From Chaenocephalus aceratus (Eukaryota > Chordata > Actinopteri > Perciformes > Channichthyidae): a DNA stretch of 64,000 nucleotides. Both the position numbers and the translations under genes were made by a program. The stretch lies in assembly GCA_023974075.1 (NCBI GenBank), contig CM043788.1, positions 23,252,496 to 23,316,495 on the forward strand, read 5' to 3'. Below, in pieces: positions 1-12,194 of this stretch. The first letter of the stretch is position 1, and the number at the start of each line of letters is the position of its first letter. The notes under the pieces were generated by a model. That model did not search any database. It was not told where the DNA came from and saw nothing but the letters and a program-made list of their open reading frames with translations.

Positions 1-300
1 TAACGGGGGGAGCCCTGCCGGTCATTATCGGCCGATATTCACTCTTAATAGTTTGATCGGTGCTCTCTATATAGGCCGATCAGGAGAGCTGGATCTGATC
101 GATATGGACATAAACGCGAGTGAAGTGTAACCGGACGCGAGAGAGAGATCAGATCAGACAGCTGCTGAGTCTGATGGAGACACGCTGCTCTGCATAATCA
201 CCTGATGCTCCGCCCTCTGTTTAGCGAGCTGACCGGACTGCGCAAAATGCGTATATGAAGTAATCTTACCCTCGTGGGGGCGCGCTCATGTGATTGGCTT
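1..300. repeat. Fragment of a dispersed fold-back-type repeat
   Basis: Bases from about 114 to 245 (beginning ACGCGAGTGAAG) resemble about 35037-35128 inside the inverted-repeat element at 34777-35712: the same order of a GAAGT.TAA.CGGAC block, a GCTCTGCAT block and a CTCCGCCC block is seen in both. It is therefore probably a partial copy of that repeat family. No coding potential is seen, and the left boundary is off the window. Confidence 0.5.
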
Positions 301-635
301 AGAATGAAGGAGACATCTGATTGGCTATAGATAGAAAAAATTACAAGTACGAATCGGTCAGGGGAGTCTCAAAAAACCCACACACGAATGCACAGCGATC
401 CGTGCACAGAAAGCTGTTTGTGTTTGCAGGTTCAGGGGATTTAAACCTGAAACTAATAAGTGAGGATCAAAAATACATATGTAAAACTTTTTTCTGTATT
501 TGGATTTTATTTACATGTATATGAAACGGAATACATTTGTGTGTGCATTGAAAAACACAAGTATGGATCCGGAAATACAAGTTTGAATCCTTCTGTGTGC
601 ATGTGTGTATTATGAGACTGTTCTGAGCCCATATA

Positions 636-1611
636 AAAGGTGCCCTAAAATAAAGTGTATTATTTATCTTATATCTGTGCCTATATCACACTATTAATGT
701 TCCTTATTTTAGATCTGCACTGTTCTCTATAACATGTTCAGCAGAGCAGGTATTTCTCCTGCCAGATATGGCACCCCCCCCCCCCCATACAACTTTGTCC
801 AGGACAGTCACAACTTCACCACAATCACACTGGTGCTTGCTGTTCCCCTCTAGTTTGTGCTCACAAAAGCATTTTACTCTGGGCCCAGCAAGTCAAAAAC
901 TAAAGAGGGGCTTCCATATCCGGCAGTGCAGTTGTTAGAGCTGCCGGATTTTGAATCACCCCCTGTAATTTTGGCCAGGATAGTCACAGACTCACCAAAA
1001 TCACACTGGTGCTTGCTGTTCCCATGTAGTTTGTGTTCACAAAAGCATTTTACTCTGGGCCTAGCAGGTACAAAACTAAAGAGGCAGCACCAACACCTGA
1101 TCTGCTGGATTTTGAAGCCCCTCTTTAGTTTTTCACCTGCAGGGCCCAGAGTAAAATGCTTTTGTGAGCACACACTAGAGGGGAACAGCAAGCACCAGTG
1201 TGATGTTGGTGAGTCTGTGACTGTCCTGGAGAAAGATATAGGGGGGGTTCCAAATCCGGCAGCACCAACACCTGATCTGCCGGATTTTGAAGCCCCTATT
1301 TAGTTTTTCACCTGCTGGGCCCAGAGTGAAATGCTTTGGTGAGCATAAACTAGAGGGGAACATGCAACACCAGTGTGATTTTGGTGAAGTTGTGACTGTC
1401 CTGGAGAAAGATATAGGGGGGGTTCCAAATCCGGCAGGAGAAATACCTGCTCTGAACATGTTATGTAGAGAACAGTGCAGATCTTCCCTATTGACACCAG
1501 GATTAACCTAGTCTAAAATAAGGAACATTAATAGTGTGATAGAAAATGAAATGTAATGTAATAGAGGCACAGATATAAGATCAATAATACACTTTATTTT
1601 AGGGCACCTTT
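636..1611. repeat. Large inverted repeat made of four related units (two reverse, two forward)
   Basis: The ends are reverse complements: AAAGGTGCCCTAAAATAAAG at 636 against CTTTATTTTAGGGCACCTTT at the right end. Pairing continues inward through the segments containing TTCCTTATTTTAG, AACATGTTC and GCAGGAGAAATACCTGC-type sequence. The centre holds four related units of about 160-180 bp at roughly 765-935, 941-1102, 1103-1277 and 1278-1458. Each carries a GGGCCCAGAGTAAAATGCTTTTG-like block (shared core about 20 bp) and a CCAGTGTGAT block; the first two are in reverse orientation, the last two forward. The ORFs that cross it are by-products of the repeats. It could be a fold-back mobile element; no clear target duplication was found. 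Confidence 0.85.
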
Positions 1612-3896
1612 CAAAGCATTCAATGTCACTTTAAAATACAATTTAAAAAAAAATAGTTGCATTACAATACAAACATGTGTTGAGTAGGGATATATAAAAA
1701 TGATATTCAAAGGAGCAATTGAAGTGAGTGAAGCCAGTTTGAACACATTATCTTTTAGGCTTGATTGAAAATAACAGTGTCTGACATGATCATGTGATAT
1801 CATTACTGTTATATCATTGCTTACTATTCGTGGTTATCAGACACTTAAACAACAGAGAAGGTTTTAAGAAATAGGACTATTGACAAATCACATATTATCC
1901 TGTCATTGTCTGTTCTAAGGAGGAATATAACAGAGTGGGACTACTCAAAACGTAAGTTTATTCCAATACGAAGATTGTGACAGATCTGAAAAACGTGTCC
2001 TTAAAACGAGCCTCCTCGCAATTGTATGCACATTATTTATTCAGCCGTTTGCTGTTTAATCTGATATATCATTCAAAAGAGAGATAAAAGCTTTGAAAAG
2101 GGTGAAAAAAGCTTAGAAAACGGTGAACGCTCAAAACAGGCGATGACGTCACCTTTGCGCGTCCCCGCGAACAGGGCTTCAATCCACGGCAATGCTTCAA
2201 CCTCCGGCATAACACCGGCGCACACACTCAAACGGACTCGTGTGCCTGACTCTACCAACAGGTTTTCATGATTCTGTTTAGATATGCAAGTATAAGCCAT
2301 GATAGCTTATTTTATTAACACGCTAATTTGATATGAAAATCAATGGAGGCTGAGGTAACTTTGTAGGAAAACCTACCGTCCATGACTGCCCCTGAGCTGT
2401 GTTTTATTTGTTAACTTCATATTTTTCCTTTCCTAAAACATTTATTTTCCTCTCATATTAACAGTGTGGATCATTGAGACAGCGTGGCGTCCAGAGTCTT
2501 ATCCCGTTTTCCCACTTCCTCTGAGGGGTCAGGGACAGCACGGAGAATGAACTGCACCAGCTTCATCCACGCTGGCGTTACTGTTATCACTGGCTCAGTG
2601 TCATTTCATTTGAGCAAATGTCTTTACATATACATGTAATAGATTTTATTATTATCCACCTTTTTGTTTTATGTCCTTTTATTTAAAACATTCTTTGAGA
2701 CTTCATCTTCTGGTTCAAATTTCAATAAATGTAATTTGTATAATCACTCTTTTGTCTTTATTCTACATGAAAATGTTATAGATTCCATTCAAATCTGTTG
2801 ATTATTCATATCTTCCTCAGGCTAGGAATAGGATGTCAAATTTGTAATGCTAAATGTATATCATATTCTCACAGGATATAGAATGAGACAACACCGGTTT
2901 TATCCATTGTGTATGAATGCTTCAGCTCTTCAGACCAACATAGTAAGATGTGAGCATGTTCCTAATTGTGTTGACATGCAGCCTAGGTCTGGTCTGTTTA
3001 ATAAAGCAAATCTGCCACTTTTATATTGCAGAATTTGTTCAATTAAAGCAGTCTTTAATTGTTTGTCCTAAACATAGCAATATATGCTTTTGAAATGTAA
3101 CATATCTTTGAAAAATAATAGATATATATACAGTTTATATTGTGTATCACCTTTAGCTTAAAAATACAGCTGGAGGACAAACAAACATGGAGGAATTAAT
3201 AATCTGTAATACTATTTAATCAAGCAGACCTCAAATGAGTTGTACATTATGCTTTGAGTAGGGTCACTCACGATACCAGAAATGTAGTAGAGCGTCTGTA
3301 TGCCAATACAGTGACATTCCAGTGTTGATTCCAACTTGAAACCATTGTAAAATAATAATAAATCCCATGATGTTTTAACGTATAGGTTATCATTTCTTGT
3401 CTTATATGTATTCTTTATGAAACAACTGTACACTTGTTTAGGTTTACAAGAATACATTTGAACCTGTCATGGCAACTTGAACACTACCAATAGACATGTT
3501 CTGAATAGAGCTTGAATGCACCTTAATACAAGTCAATAGCAGCTCCGAAACCGGCTGCTAGAAGCTAACTAGCCGATTTCAACGTGGATTTGTTGCTAAA
3601 ACGGTAGCATTAGCAGGACAATACGAGCTGCATGTCCCGACTTTGTACTGTGTGCGCAGCGAAAACGCTTTTGAGCGAAGAGACGCCGTCGATAGTTTTC
3701 AGCCGTAGTCTATTATTGCATACAATTCGTAACATAGCCTACCACGTTTTACGATTTTTGGCATAAGGAAGCCTATCTTTGTATTTACTATTTGATAAAG
3801 TAACATCAAACGTTAAGAGTTTAAATGTGATTTTATATTGTACATACTAAATAATGAAATTTCTTTATCTTTTTCTAAAGAGTGTCGATTGTATCT
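1612..3896. other. Intergenic stretch, no gene recognised
   Basis: AT-rich sequence with short ORFs only, none with recognisable protein features. A somewhat CpG-richer patch lies at about 3540-3720, shortly upstream of the tRNA gene. It could be regulatory, but nothing in it identifies a promoter. Confidence 0.5.
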
Positions 3897-3967
3897 GCGC
3901 CGCTAGTGTAGTGGTATCATGCAAGATTCCCATTCTTGCGACCCGGGTTCGATTCCCGGGCGGTGCA
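3897..3967 (+). tRNA. tRNA-Gly (anticodon CCC)
   Basis: A 71-nt gene folds as a complete cloverleaf. The 7-bp acceptor stem is formed by 3897-3903 with 3960-3966, and base 73 is A (3967). The anticodon stem CAAGA/TCTTG closes a 7-nt loop with anticodon CCC at 3929-3931, which reads GGG glycine codons. The T-arm carries the B box GGTTCGATTCC at 3946-3956, so the internal Pol III promoter is intact; CCA is not encoded, as expected for a eukaryotic nuclear gene. Length and sequence fit the vertebrate tRNA-Gly-CCC type. One oddity is that acceptor positions 3 and 70 form a G-U wobble (G at 3899, T at 3964) where the usual vertebrate form has G-C. It may be a functional variant or a lightly decayed copy. 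Confidence 0.95.
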
Positions 3968-3982
3968 TATTGGTTATTGGTG

Positions 3983-3987
3983 TTTTT
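3983..3987 (+). terminator. Pol III terminator of tRNA-Gly
   Basis: A run of five T residues begins 16 nt after the tRNA 3' end, the normal signal and spacing for RNA polymerase III termination. This supports the tRNA gene being a complete transcription unit. Confidence 0.75.
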
Positions 3988-6373
3988 GGTATAGATTGCA
4001 TACATAAATACAAGCATCATATTCAACTTATTTACTTGTTCTGTTGAGTGTACATTGAGAGCAACTAAACACAAGAGTCAGCTTCTTTATATCTAACGAT
4101 GCATAGTGGTTGTTCAGAATTTATATTCATACATGTGTGAGAAAGTAATGTAACTAAGTAAATGGGCCTACTAAGCTATTGCAGGCATTTTGATGCTTCA
4201 ATCCTGTGTAAAGGTCATACATTTTTTATTTTAATATTATTAAGGGCCATTTTAAATAATGCTGCAATGTTCATAGGTCAACAGATATTATTTAGCCTAA
4301 AGCGGTGTTTTCATGCCCGTCTGTGACACCTGAGCAATGTGAGTTTCTTTGCCTTTTTACTCTGTTTCTTTCTGTTCTTCTTTCTTGCTCTTCTTTCATA
4401 GCTGTATGATCACAGGGGTCTGACATGCATTGAAACGAACTGGGTCTAGCTAGTTTGTCCCCGGAGCATTTCCTGTCTGGAGATGGATGGATGCCCAGAG
4501 ACTCTAAAGCTTAAGCTCTGATGCTGCCAGTGAGTAAGTCAGCTCTGTTTACGTCTAAAATGATTTCTGTTTCTACTTTAGATGATTACTGAGTTGCCAT
4601 TTTGAGCCCTGTGATCATCCTTGTTTAGAGCTTTGAAAGTGTGAGGCATACATGTGGATAGTACATTAATGGACTTATTGTAACCTTCTGGCTTGTGCTG
4701 TTCTTCCTTTTTTTCTTTCTGATTAGACGATTATTTTCTTAATCATGATGATTTCTAAACTGAGGAGTCTTATGAGCATCTGTCACCAAAACATTTCCTT
4801 TGAATGGTTTGAGGCTGACCCAAGACCACCTGAGAAGAGGTGGCAAAGAGCAGCGGTGAGGACACTCATGTAATTCATCATAACCAATATCAACTGTCAT
4901 GCTACCAAGTCATTCAACTAACCAATTCAAATGTGAAGCAAGCATTACAATGTTATCTTATGTATTTAAAAAAATAGGAATATTTTTTTCTTGAATGAGG
5001 TGTGCATCTTTTGTTAATTTGTTTTAAAATGAAAGGAAACAAGTGTATTTGTTATCAAATATACTTACTGTATTTGTGGGCCTGTAGTCTACACATATTA
5101 AGAAACAGGATTATAGCATTAAGATATAAAGAGGAGATACAACACAAGTCAAACAAGAGTAGGAGTAAAACTATAACAATCATCTCACTTTTTACTAAAA
5201 CATGTACATAATCTAGTGGATATGTGTGTGCCTTTTCTGTATTGGTGGTCATTTCTACATCTGTGCACAACCAACTATGTTATGTAAGTGCCTTGATTTG
5301 CCAAGAACAGTTTAGCTGTAAACGCTTAACAACCCTTTATGTGTCACTATCAACCCCTGTGTTTACTGATTATTGTGACTGGGAACTTTCATGCTAAGTC
5401 ATTTGCATTGCCTTTGGCTTTATATAACCTGGTTTTTGCATTGCCTACTTACCTACTACAGTAGAACAGTACTCTCATATCAGAGACTGTGTAACTTTAC
5501 TGAATCTGGCTTAAAATCTAATCTCGACTTCCCCAGGTAACCGGTAACATGAGATCCTTAGCCAAATATTTCCTGGTCACGTGTGATACAATTCTCTCTC
5601 AGTCAGAGCTGCCTTTGAAGCCAGATGTGAAACCCCGGAGTCTTCCTGTCTTGCTTTAAGCAGGACCTCCCCGCATCTTTCCCCAAAACCTGTGTATCTA
5701 TTTAATATATTCAAAACCCTGAATCCTAGACTAATCAGCCTTAATTTCTCTCCTTTATCTTCCCAAACCAGGTGGCTTTGTGGGTCTTGGCTGTAATTAA
5801 AATAATGCAAATGGGATAATCCTGTAAGACAAATAATTCGTCCGCCATTAATAAAAACACCCTACCCATTTTCTTGTGTACTGAAATATTTTGCCCTGAA
5901 TAAACCAGCAGAGCCCTCCCCACAGAGACATGCCAGTCAGACAGCCAGTTAGGAGGAGTTATTTCACAGACAGATGCATTGCTTTTGCTGAGCAGCAGAC
6001 TGAAAAGGATCCTAGAGATTGAGTGAAAAAATAACGAGAGCAAGTGAAATTAGTGCCATGTATCTTATTGATTTATAAGCCAATTATTTGTGTAGTAACG
6101 GATGGATTTGGAGATGAATTTATCATACCTTTTTTAGAAGTCCCATCTTATTGGCAACCTTGGCGAGGTGTAGACATAAAATGAAAGCTACTGCAATAGT
6201 CCAATTCAGCCTAAACATATTCTTCATTTCAGAATTTACAATTATAACAACATTTGAAATACTTTCTAAATAAGTTTAGTACTTTATGAAGTCCTTAAAC
6301 CAATAGGCCCTCGTCTTAATGTGAATTCAGGATGCAAAATTGCACACACACACACACGCACACACGCACGCGT

Positions 6374-6424
<51 letters not shown>

Positions 6425-8464
6425 CAGGTTCAGCAGGTTTTAAGAAATGCTCCAAACTCATAAACACTGACAGCAGAGCTTTGATGAGGTCAGCTCTGCC
6501 TCTGTGGCAGAAAAGAGAGGAGAGGAGAAATTGACCATATCATTTTGCGGCATTTAGATGTTACTTTGAGTTATTTTAGTCTGCTTCTCATTATGTAAAT
6601 TCATAAACTATTTATAATGTTTGCACAAGGATCTATATATACAATGTTCTACTGTGCAAATATTGCATGAGTGTGTTGCAAGCAAACTACACTTTCATCT
6701 GTTGCACTGAAATATGAAGGTGAAACAACACAATGCCTACAAAACAGGGGTTTTCAGGGGAACTGATAATGCATGTGGTGCACACACACACTGTGTTTGG
6801 CCACTTAACAAACATCCTTGTGTTTGTAAGTGTCTAAAAGAGTCTGACGGCCATGCAAACATCTGATGGCGTCTGCAGCCAAAGACACAGACAGACGACT
6901 CATTCAGGAGCAGAGTAAAGTCTGAAGTCAGGGACCCTTTCCCTGCTGCAGATCCCTGGCTTGCAAAGGTCCACTGCATCAATCACACTTGTATTTTATT
7001 AGCAATAACATCCATATGAATTCAATCTTGAAAAGACAATTAAAGCAAATAAACAGTTTTGGCAAAGAAAGAAGTGGTTCGTATTATAAGTAGCACATCC
7101 TGAAAAAAACACAGTTGGCATAATATTAATATTTTTCTCGAGAATTATTCACATTGTCTTCTAGCTTATTCAGTGAACTACTTCCACTAAAGTATGGAGC
7201 TTTACTGCATCGAATGTAACAATAGGATGTTGTTAGACATCACAGATCAAAAATACTCATTTTACAGATGATATCTCAGGTACAAGGCATTGAAGATATT
7301 TTGGCTTCATAGTGGAACCATCATGTTGGGCATGCAGGGAATTTTCTGACAGAGCCAACATCAGTTACTAAGCTTAAAAAGTAAATCTCTTTGACAACTT
7401 CAGTTTGTTAAACAGGATAAACCCCATTATTACAGATCAAACAGCCATGTAAAAGATATTTTGTGCATTAATACAACCGAAAAATCTCCCCAAATGTGCA
7501 AGAAACAGTGAGATGGATAGCAAGAGGCCATCTCAATCAAATGAAGTATAGAGAGAAAAAGATGATGATTTTAATTTGCAGTGAGAAATGAAAATGTGAA
7601 TTGCTCAAATGAACAAGCCTCTCAACCAAAGTGAAACAAAAGCCCGAACTGGATTCTCATAGGAGTGGAGTCTCTGCTGGTAGGTAAACCACTTTGTTCC
7701 AAAAAGCATTTACAACACGGACCCTGTATCAAAAGAGAAAGACTAAAGCATGCAGTTGGTGGGTTTATCATTAAGCCAGTAGGTATCTTGAAACAAGGGA
7801 ATTAAAGTAAATGTGGAGTTAACATTAAAAAGGCTAAAATCATTGCATTCTAGGCCCTTACAAATGGGTAGGTAATGGCAAGTCACCGATATGATTAATG
7901 GAATTTAGATCATGTTCTCTGGATTTATTTGTGGGAAATAAGGGTTTAAGCAAACTGCAGAGAAAATCTTCTACATGCATTTTATCAGCAAATTCCATAA
8001 TTGTTATACCCAGTTTGTTTAAATGTGAGTTGCAGATATTTTCTGACCTGATATTCCATTTCCCCATTAAAATCTCATCTGGAGGTTTTCATACTCGGAG
8101 TGTTCAGGCCGACTCTTTATTTGTAAGCACTGCTGTTTTGTGATTTTGTGTTAGCCTACTTATTTACCTGACTCAAGTAAACAATTTAAAATGTGTGAAT
8201 GATGTGCTTCCTAACCTTTGAACTGCTTTGTGGAAACATTTTATTTAGAGACATTATTTCTAAAGATGTTGAAAAGGCTTGTTTTATACATCCATGGTGG
8301 TGTTAGAAGTCGCGGTGCATTAAAGGAACATTATGGCATTTCTCGGATTTAGCGAGTTTGTCGCTAACTTTACAAACAGGTTGATGAAAAAAATATTAAT
8401 GTCCTTGTTTCTCTAGTTAGATTAAATAATCTAACTTTTCTTGTGGTTTTTGCACTATTTGCAG
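3988..8464. other. Intergenic stretch between tRNA and cachd1, no gene recognised
   Basis: AT-rich sequence with scattered short ORFs, none recognisable. A 42-codon ORF beginning at 4745 ends near a donor-like GTGAGG, but nothing confirms it as an exon. The stretch contains one CA microsatellite (listed separately). An upstream noncoding exon or enhancers of cachd1 could lie here, but none can be shown from sequence alone. Confidence 0.5.
6343..6421. repeat. (CA)n microsatellite, interrupted
   Basis: CA dinucleotide array of about 79 bp with a CG-containing interruption (CACGCACGCGTGCGCA) near 6355-6377. Confidence 0.95.
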
Positions 8465-8904
8465 GGCCATTCCACGGCAGCTGTTTTTACCACTGTGTTT
8501 TTTCCCAGCAGCAGTTGAAGGCGCCATGAAAGCCCGATCCGGAGATCCAGGCGCCGGGAGGACTCTTGTGTTTCCACGCCTCCCACTTTCACCCCCATTG
8601 TGGTGAATCTCCGGCTCACACACACTTTGCCAGACTTCCAGGAGTTGGAGCGACTAACCGAGGACGGAACACCGAAAACGTGAAAAAAGAAAACTCGTGT
8701 CTTGTTTCCCGCATGGATCTACTTTCTTCTCTGGAAGGGTTTCGTGGAGCTGCAATGTTTTGCGTTGCTGGGAATGTTGGAGACTTGTACCCAAGATAAA
8801 TGGCACACGTTCTCTACGTTGCAAAGTTGTAAAAGTAGTTTCCCTTGAAGTTTTTTTTCCGCCACCAGCTCAGACTTCGTGTTTCTCCAGGACCCACAGC
8901 CATC
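8465..8904 (+). promoter_or_regulatory. cachd1: Probable cachd1 promoter-proximal region and 5' leader
   Basis: This stretch is richer in GC and CpG than its surroundings and leads directly into the cachd1 start codon. No TATA box is evident, which is common for vertebrate CpG promoters. A pyrimidine-rich tract ending in TTTGCAG at 8464 could be a splice acceptor, in which case the leader would be a second exon with a noncoding exon upstream. The transcription start cannot be placed from sequence alone. Confidence 0.55.
8526..8832 (+). promoter_or_regulatory. Three upstream ORFs in the cachd1 leader
   Basis: Three short ATG-initiated ORFs precede the main start: 8526-8606 (26 codons), 8713-8799 (28 codons, ATG in a GCATGG context) and 8800-8832 (10 codons). 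The last two abut exactly, with the TAA at 8797-8799 followed at once by ATG at 8800. All end before the main ATG at 8905. If transcribed, they would be expected to lower or condition translation of the main ORF. Whether the mRNA starts upstream of all three is unknown. Confidence 0.6.
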
Positions 8905-9153
8905 ATGGCGAGGAGGACGGGGGAGAAACCGCTGCTTTTGACGCCGATTACACGCGCTGCTTTTCGGGATAAACGCCTTCGGTTTCACAGGGGCTTGTTG
9001 GCTTTTTCGTGGAGCTTCGTTTTAATATGCTTGGCTCTTTCATGTGGATATTGCAGAGCAGAGACGGAGTTTTCCATCCTGGAAGAAGCTCAAGTTTTGG
9101 CCGATCAGATGAAAAGGCTGTCCTCACAGGAGCTGGGAGTCTTTACTATGCAG
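8905..9153 (+). CDS. cachd1: cachd1 coding exon 1 (N-terminus with signal sequence)
   Basis: This exon encodes residues 1-83 of VWFA and cache domain-containing protein 1, an alpha2delta-like single-pass membrane protein linked to modulation of voltage-gated calcium channels and, in zebrafish, to Wnt receptor signalling. The ATG at 8905 is the first in-frame ATG (the frame upstream opens only with TTG at 8845) and has the context CATCATGG. The product starts MARRTGEK, has a basic stretch to about residue 29, then a hydrophobic signal segment (about 30-47: LLAFSWSFVLICLALS). A likely cleavage site follows near CRA/ETE, about residue 52. The mature start (FSILEEAQVLADQMKRL) is the part I recognise as CACHD1. 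The exon ends in CAG at 9153 before donor GTAAAC, phase 0. The remainder of the protein, about 1,270 residues in vertebrates, continues in exons 2, 3 and beyond the window. Confidence 0.9.
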
Positions 9154-12100
9154 GTAAACGTTGGGGAGAAATGTGTTAAAATCGTGTGTGTGTAAAACTG
9201 AAAAATATTCCTCCGCCGCTTAGAGTTAAAGGGATTTAAATAGTCAGACTGATTTAAACAGCATAGTAAAACGATAATCATGGAAACTTTGTTGACAGAA
9301 TATTTTTTACAATCTTACCAAACAATGAGCTATTTTGTCACCAGTCCAACCACAAGTGCTTTGAAGTTGGGACCCATTTATCTGGGACAGCTACACGCTG
9401 GAGATTTGGTGTTGTGGGGGGCTTGTGTTTCTCCTTTATTATACCATGAGCTGCTGAAAAGCGATTGTTTTATAAAAGGTCAGATGTGTGTGGTATTGCA
9501 TGTGTCTGCTGAAAAGGTGAGAACATTGTCGCCTACATTGATCACCATGAAAATCAGCCTGCAGTAACATTTGGTTGTGGATTGGCCCTTATCCAACATT
9601 ATACCTGTACCTGGTTGTAAAGATGCTTACATCATTGTGCAGATAAAAACGCTAGTTATAATTTAACAATGTGTCTGAGATTGAGGTCTGAGGTGCCTTG
9701 AACCTTGACATATGTGCTATTTAATAAATGTAATTAATTATTATTATGATTATGTAGGTCTCCTGAACATCCAATAACAGGAATACATCTGTTTTGTCTA
9801 AGTTTCAAGGATCAGGTAATCTATTGATGAATATTTTTGGAGTAATTGAATAGTTGTTTGGTAAATATTAACATATCAGAAGCTAGTGAAAAATGCAAAT
9901 TACAGGTTTGCAGGGATCACATTGCTTGTTATTTTCGATCATGAGTTTATAACAAAAACATATTTAGTTTAATTATATGAAAGGGAGAAAAGCAGTAAAT
10001 AGAGTGGGACATTTTGGCCTAATGAATGTCTTCAATCAGAGCAGCCTACTATTAAAATTGTTGTTGTTTTTTTAACCAGAAGTGAGATGGTTAGTGCTTT
10101 TGTATGCGTTTTGAAAAAAAATCTTTGTTGGAGACAAACCATTTTCTCATAATGCTGATAAGTGTATCTACATATAAGATTATTAGTAACCGTTGTTCAC
10201 TAATTACAGTCTGTTGATTAGACGATTGACAACATGTAAATTGTTTAATTGAAAGCAATTTGATTTGAATGCAATTATCTCCCGGTTTACTTTCAAGTAT
10301 TTGAGTTAGAGCTGTAACAACTCATCTATAGCTTTATCAGTTGGAAAACAGAACATTTAGCTGTAACTATTTTGAAAATAGAATTAATTAAAATACATTT
10401 TAAAGAAAAAAGGCCAGACAATTCTTCGTTCTACCCTTCTCACTTCTGATGATCTACTGTGTTTTGTGATTATAAACTGAATGTTATGGGTATTGGATTG
10501 CTCTTAATACCAACAACACACGTGTATTACCATTTCCTAGCATTTCTTTCAAACCAAACGATAAATCAGGAATGAAAATAATTGTTTGGTGCAGCCATGA
10601 TTTATTTTAAACACATGTGAACACAAGGAAAACACTTCTTTGCCAGCCCATGCGTGCAGACCAGCGTTGAGTCACCAAATGGCAGGAGGTGCAGTGGCTG
10701 GTGTGAGGGGGGTGTTTAGCACTTCAGAGGCAGAGGAGCTCACAGGCCCTGAACACAGAGGCGAGGCGGTGGGGGAGGGGGGGGCACTGCCCCCAAATGG
10801 TGTTTCATCTTCTCCGCTTCCACACTGGGTCGCCTTCATCCCGGCTCTAGGAGTCGGCTTTGAGGGTTTCCTCTGATCCCCCTGGATCCGCCTCTGTCAC
10901 CGCTCATCCTCCCCGAGCTCCAGTTTGTGTCTCGTTCATGTTCTTGCCATCATTTTCTCTGCTGTTTGTGTATTTTGTCCTTTTTGCTCTGTATTATTCT
11001 GGTCCTGCTTATAGTCGGCAATCATGTTGTTATACAAGCTGTGAAAATCAGACTTGCCAAGGAGCTAATGTGAGTTAGATTGAAGCCGTGAATTTCATGG
11101 ATTTTCTACCAATGTAAGAGATGTGCATCCAGTAAAAACAGTCTGCATCTGCCTGTGAAAATAAAAGTAGGAATCTGTTGGCCGTGCTGTCTGTGTGGAC
11201 ACCTGCTCTGATGCTCAGATGTGGCCAGATTGAAGTCTGCAGGTGTGTCTGTTGAACTAGATTTCACTTTATCTTTCTGTCTCTTAAGGCAGTGATTTCC
11301 ACACCATAGAATGAGTTTGTATCCAAACAGCACTCCTTAAATAGTGATTGATTCCTACTGACATAAATTATTTCTTAAAGGCATTTTGTGTGCTTTCTTT
11401 TTTTGGCACAATGACATCAACATGACTTCTCTGTTTAAAACGTAATTCTACCTCTCTCCGCTCCACCCCTCATTCTCTGGCAGATGTGTAATTTGAGGTT
11501 TTCCTTGTCGGTACTTCTGAGTCACCGGGTCAACCTTGTTCAATCTGTCATTGAGTTACTCAATTATCAGGGGACACGGGGAGTACAGTCGACACTCTGT
11601 TCAAGCTGATAGGTCACTTTTAAAGAGGATGTTTTTCTTTCTCATTCATCTCTTCAAAAATAGTTGTTGTTTTATATTATAAAGATATTTTGCTACAGTC
11701 TATTAAAATCAGCTTAATCATAGATAAAGGTATTCAGTAGATTTTAATCAGACTATTGTATTTTCAAACTGTAACAGTTGGCAGTAATGACACAACTGTT
11801 ATTCCTGTCATTGACCACAATTTATATTCATTTGATAACAAATCTAAAAAGCAATTCAGTTTTGAATGTTTATTTGAAATGATTCAGTCACAATTTTTTC
11901 TCACTACACATTTAGAGAAATCTAAAATATCATATCATTCTGAATGATTTTTTTACACTCGAATCTCAGTGGTTGTTGTGAAGGTATAATATCTTCTCTG
12001 AGATATGTTGCTAATGACAATTTGTATCTGATTTTCTGCGGCTCAAATCAGGAGGGTTTTGCATGGCAATTTGGAATTGGTTCATCTTCTTTCCCTTTAC

Positions 12101-12194
12101 TGTTTTATTAGAACATTGTCCTGATGCGTCTTGCTCAGTAGAGCCAGGGTCACAGTTACAGCAACACTAGGGTGGTCCTTAAAATTGAAAGTCG

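Noticed and set aside
857..1511. Overlapping ORFs of 74-148 codons on both strands
   Set aside because: They all arise from the repeated units of the 636-1611 inverted repeat.
2073..2300. 75-codon minus-strand ORF in a slightly GC-richer patch
   Set aside because: No recognised domain, and its end is low-complexity; probably a decayed repeat or chance.
4745..4873. 42-codon ORF (MMISKLRSLMSICHQNISFE..) followed by a GTGAGG donor-like site
   Set aside because: Some residues look protein-like, but there is no family match, no paired acceptor and no way to show an exon.
8845..8904. Longer N-terminus for cachd1 starting at TTG 8845
   Set aside because: Not an ATG; the ATG at 8905 has a good context and gives the expected signal sequence.
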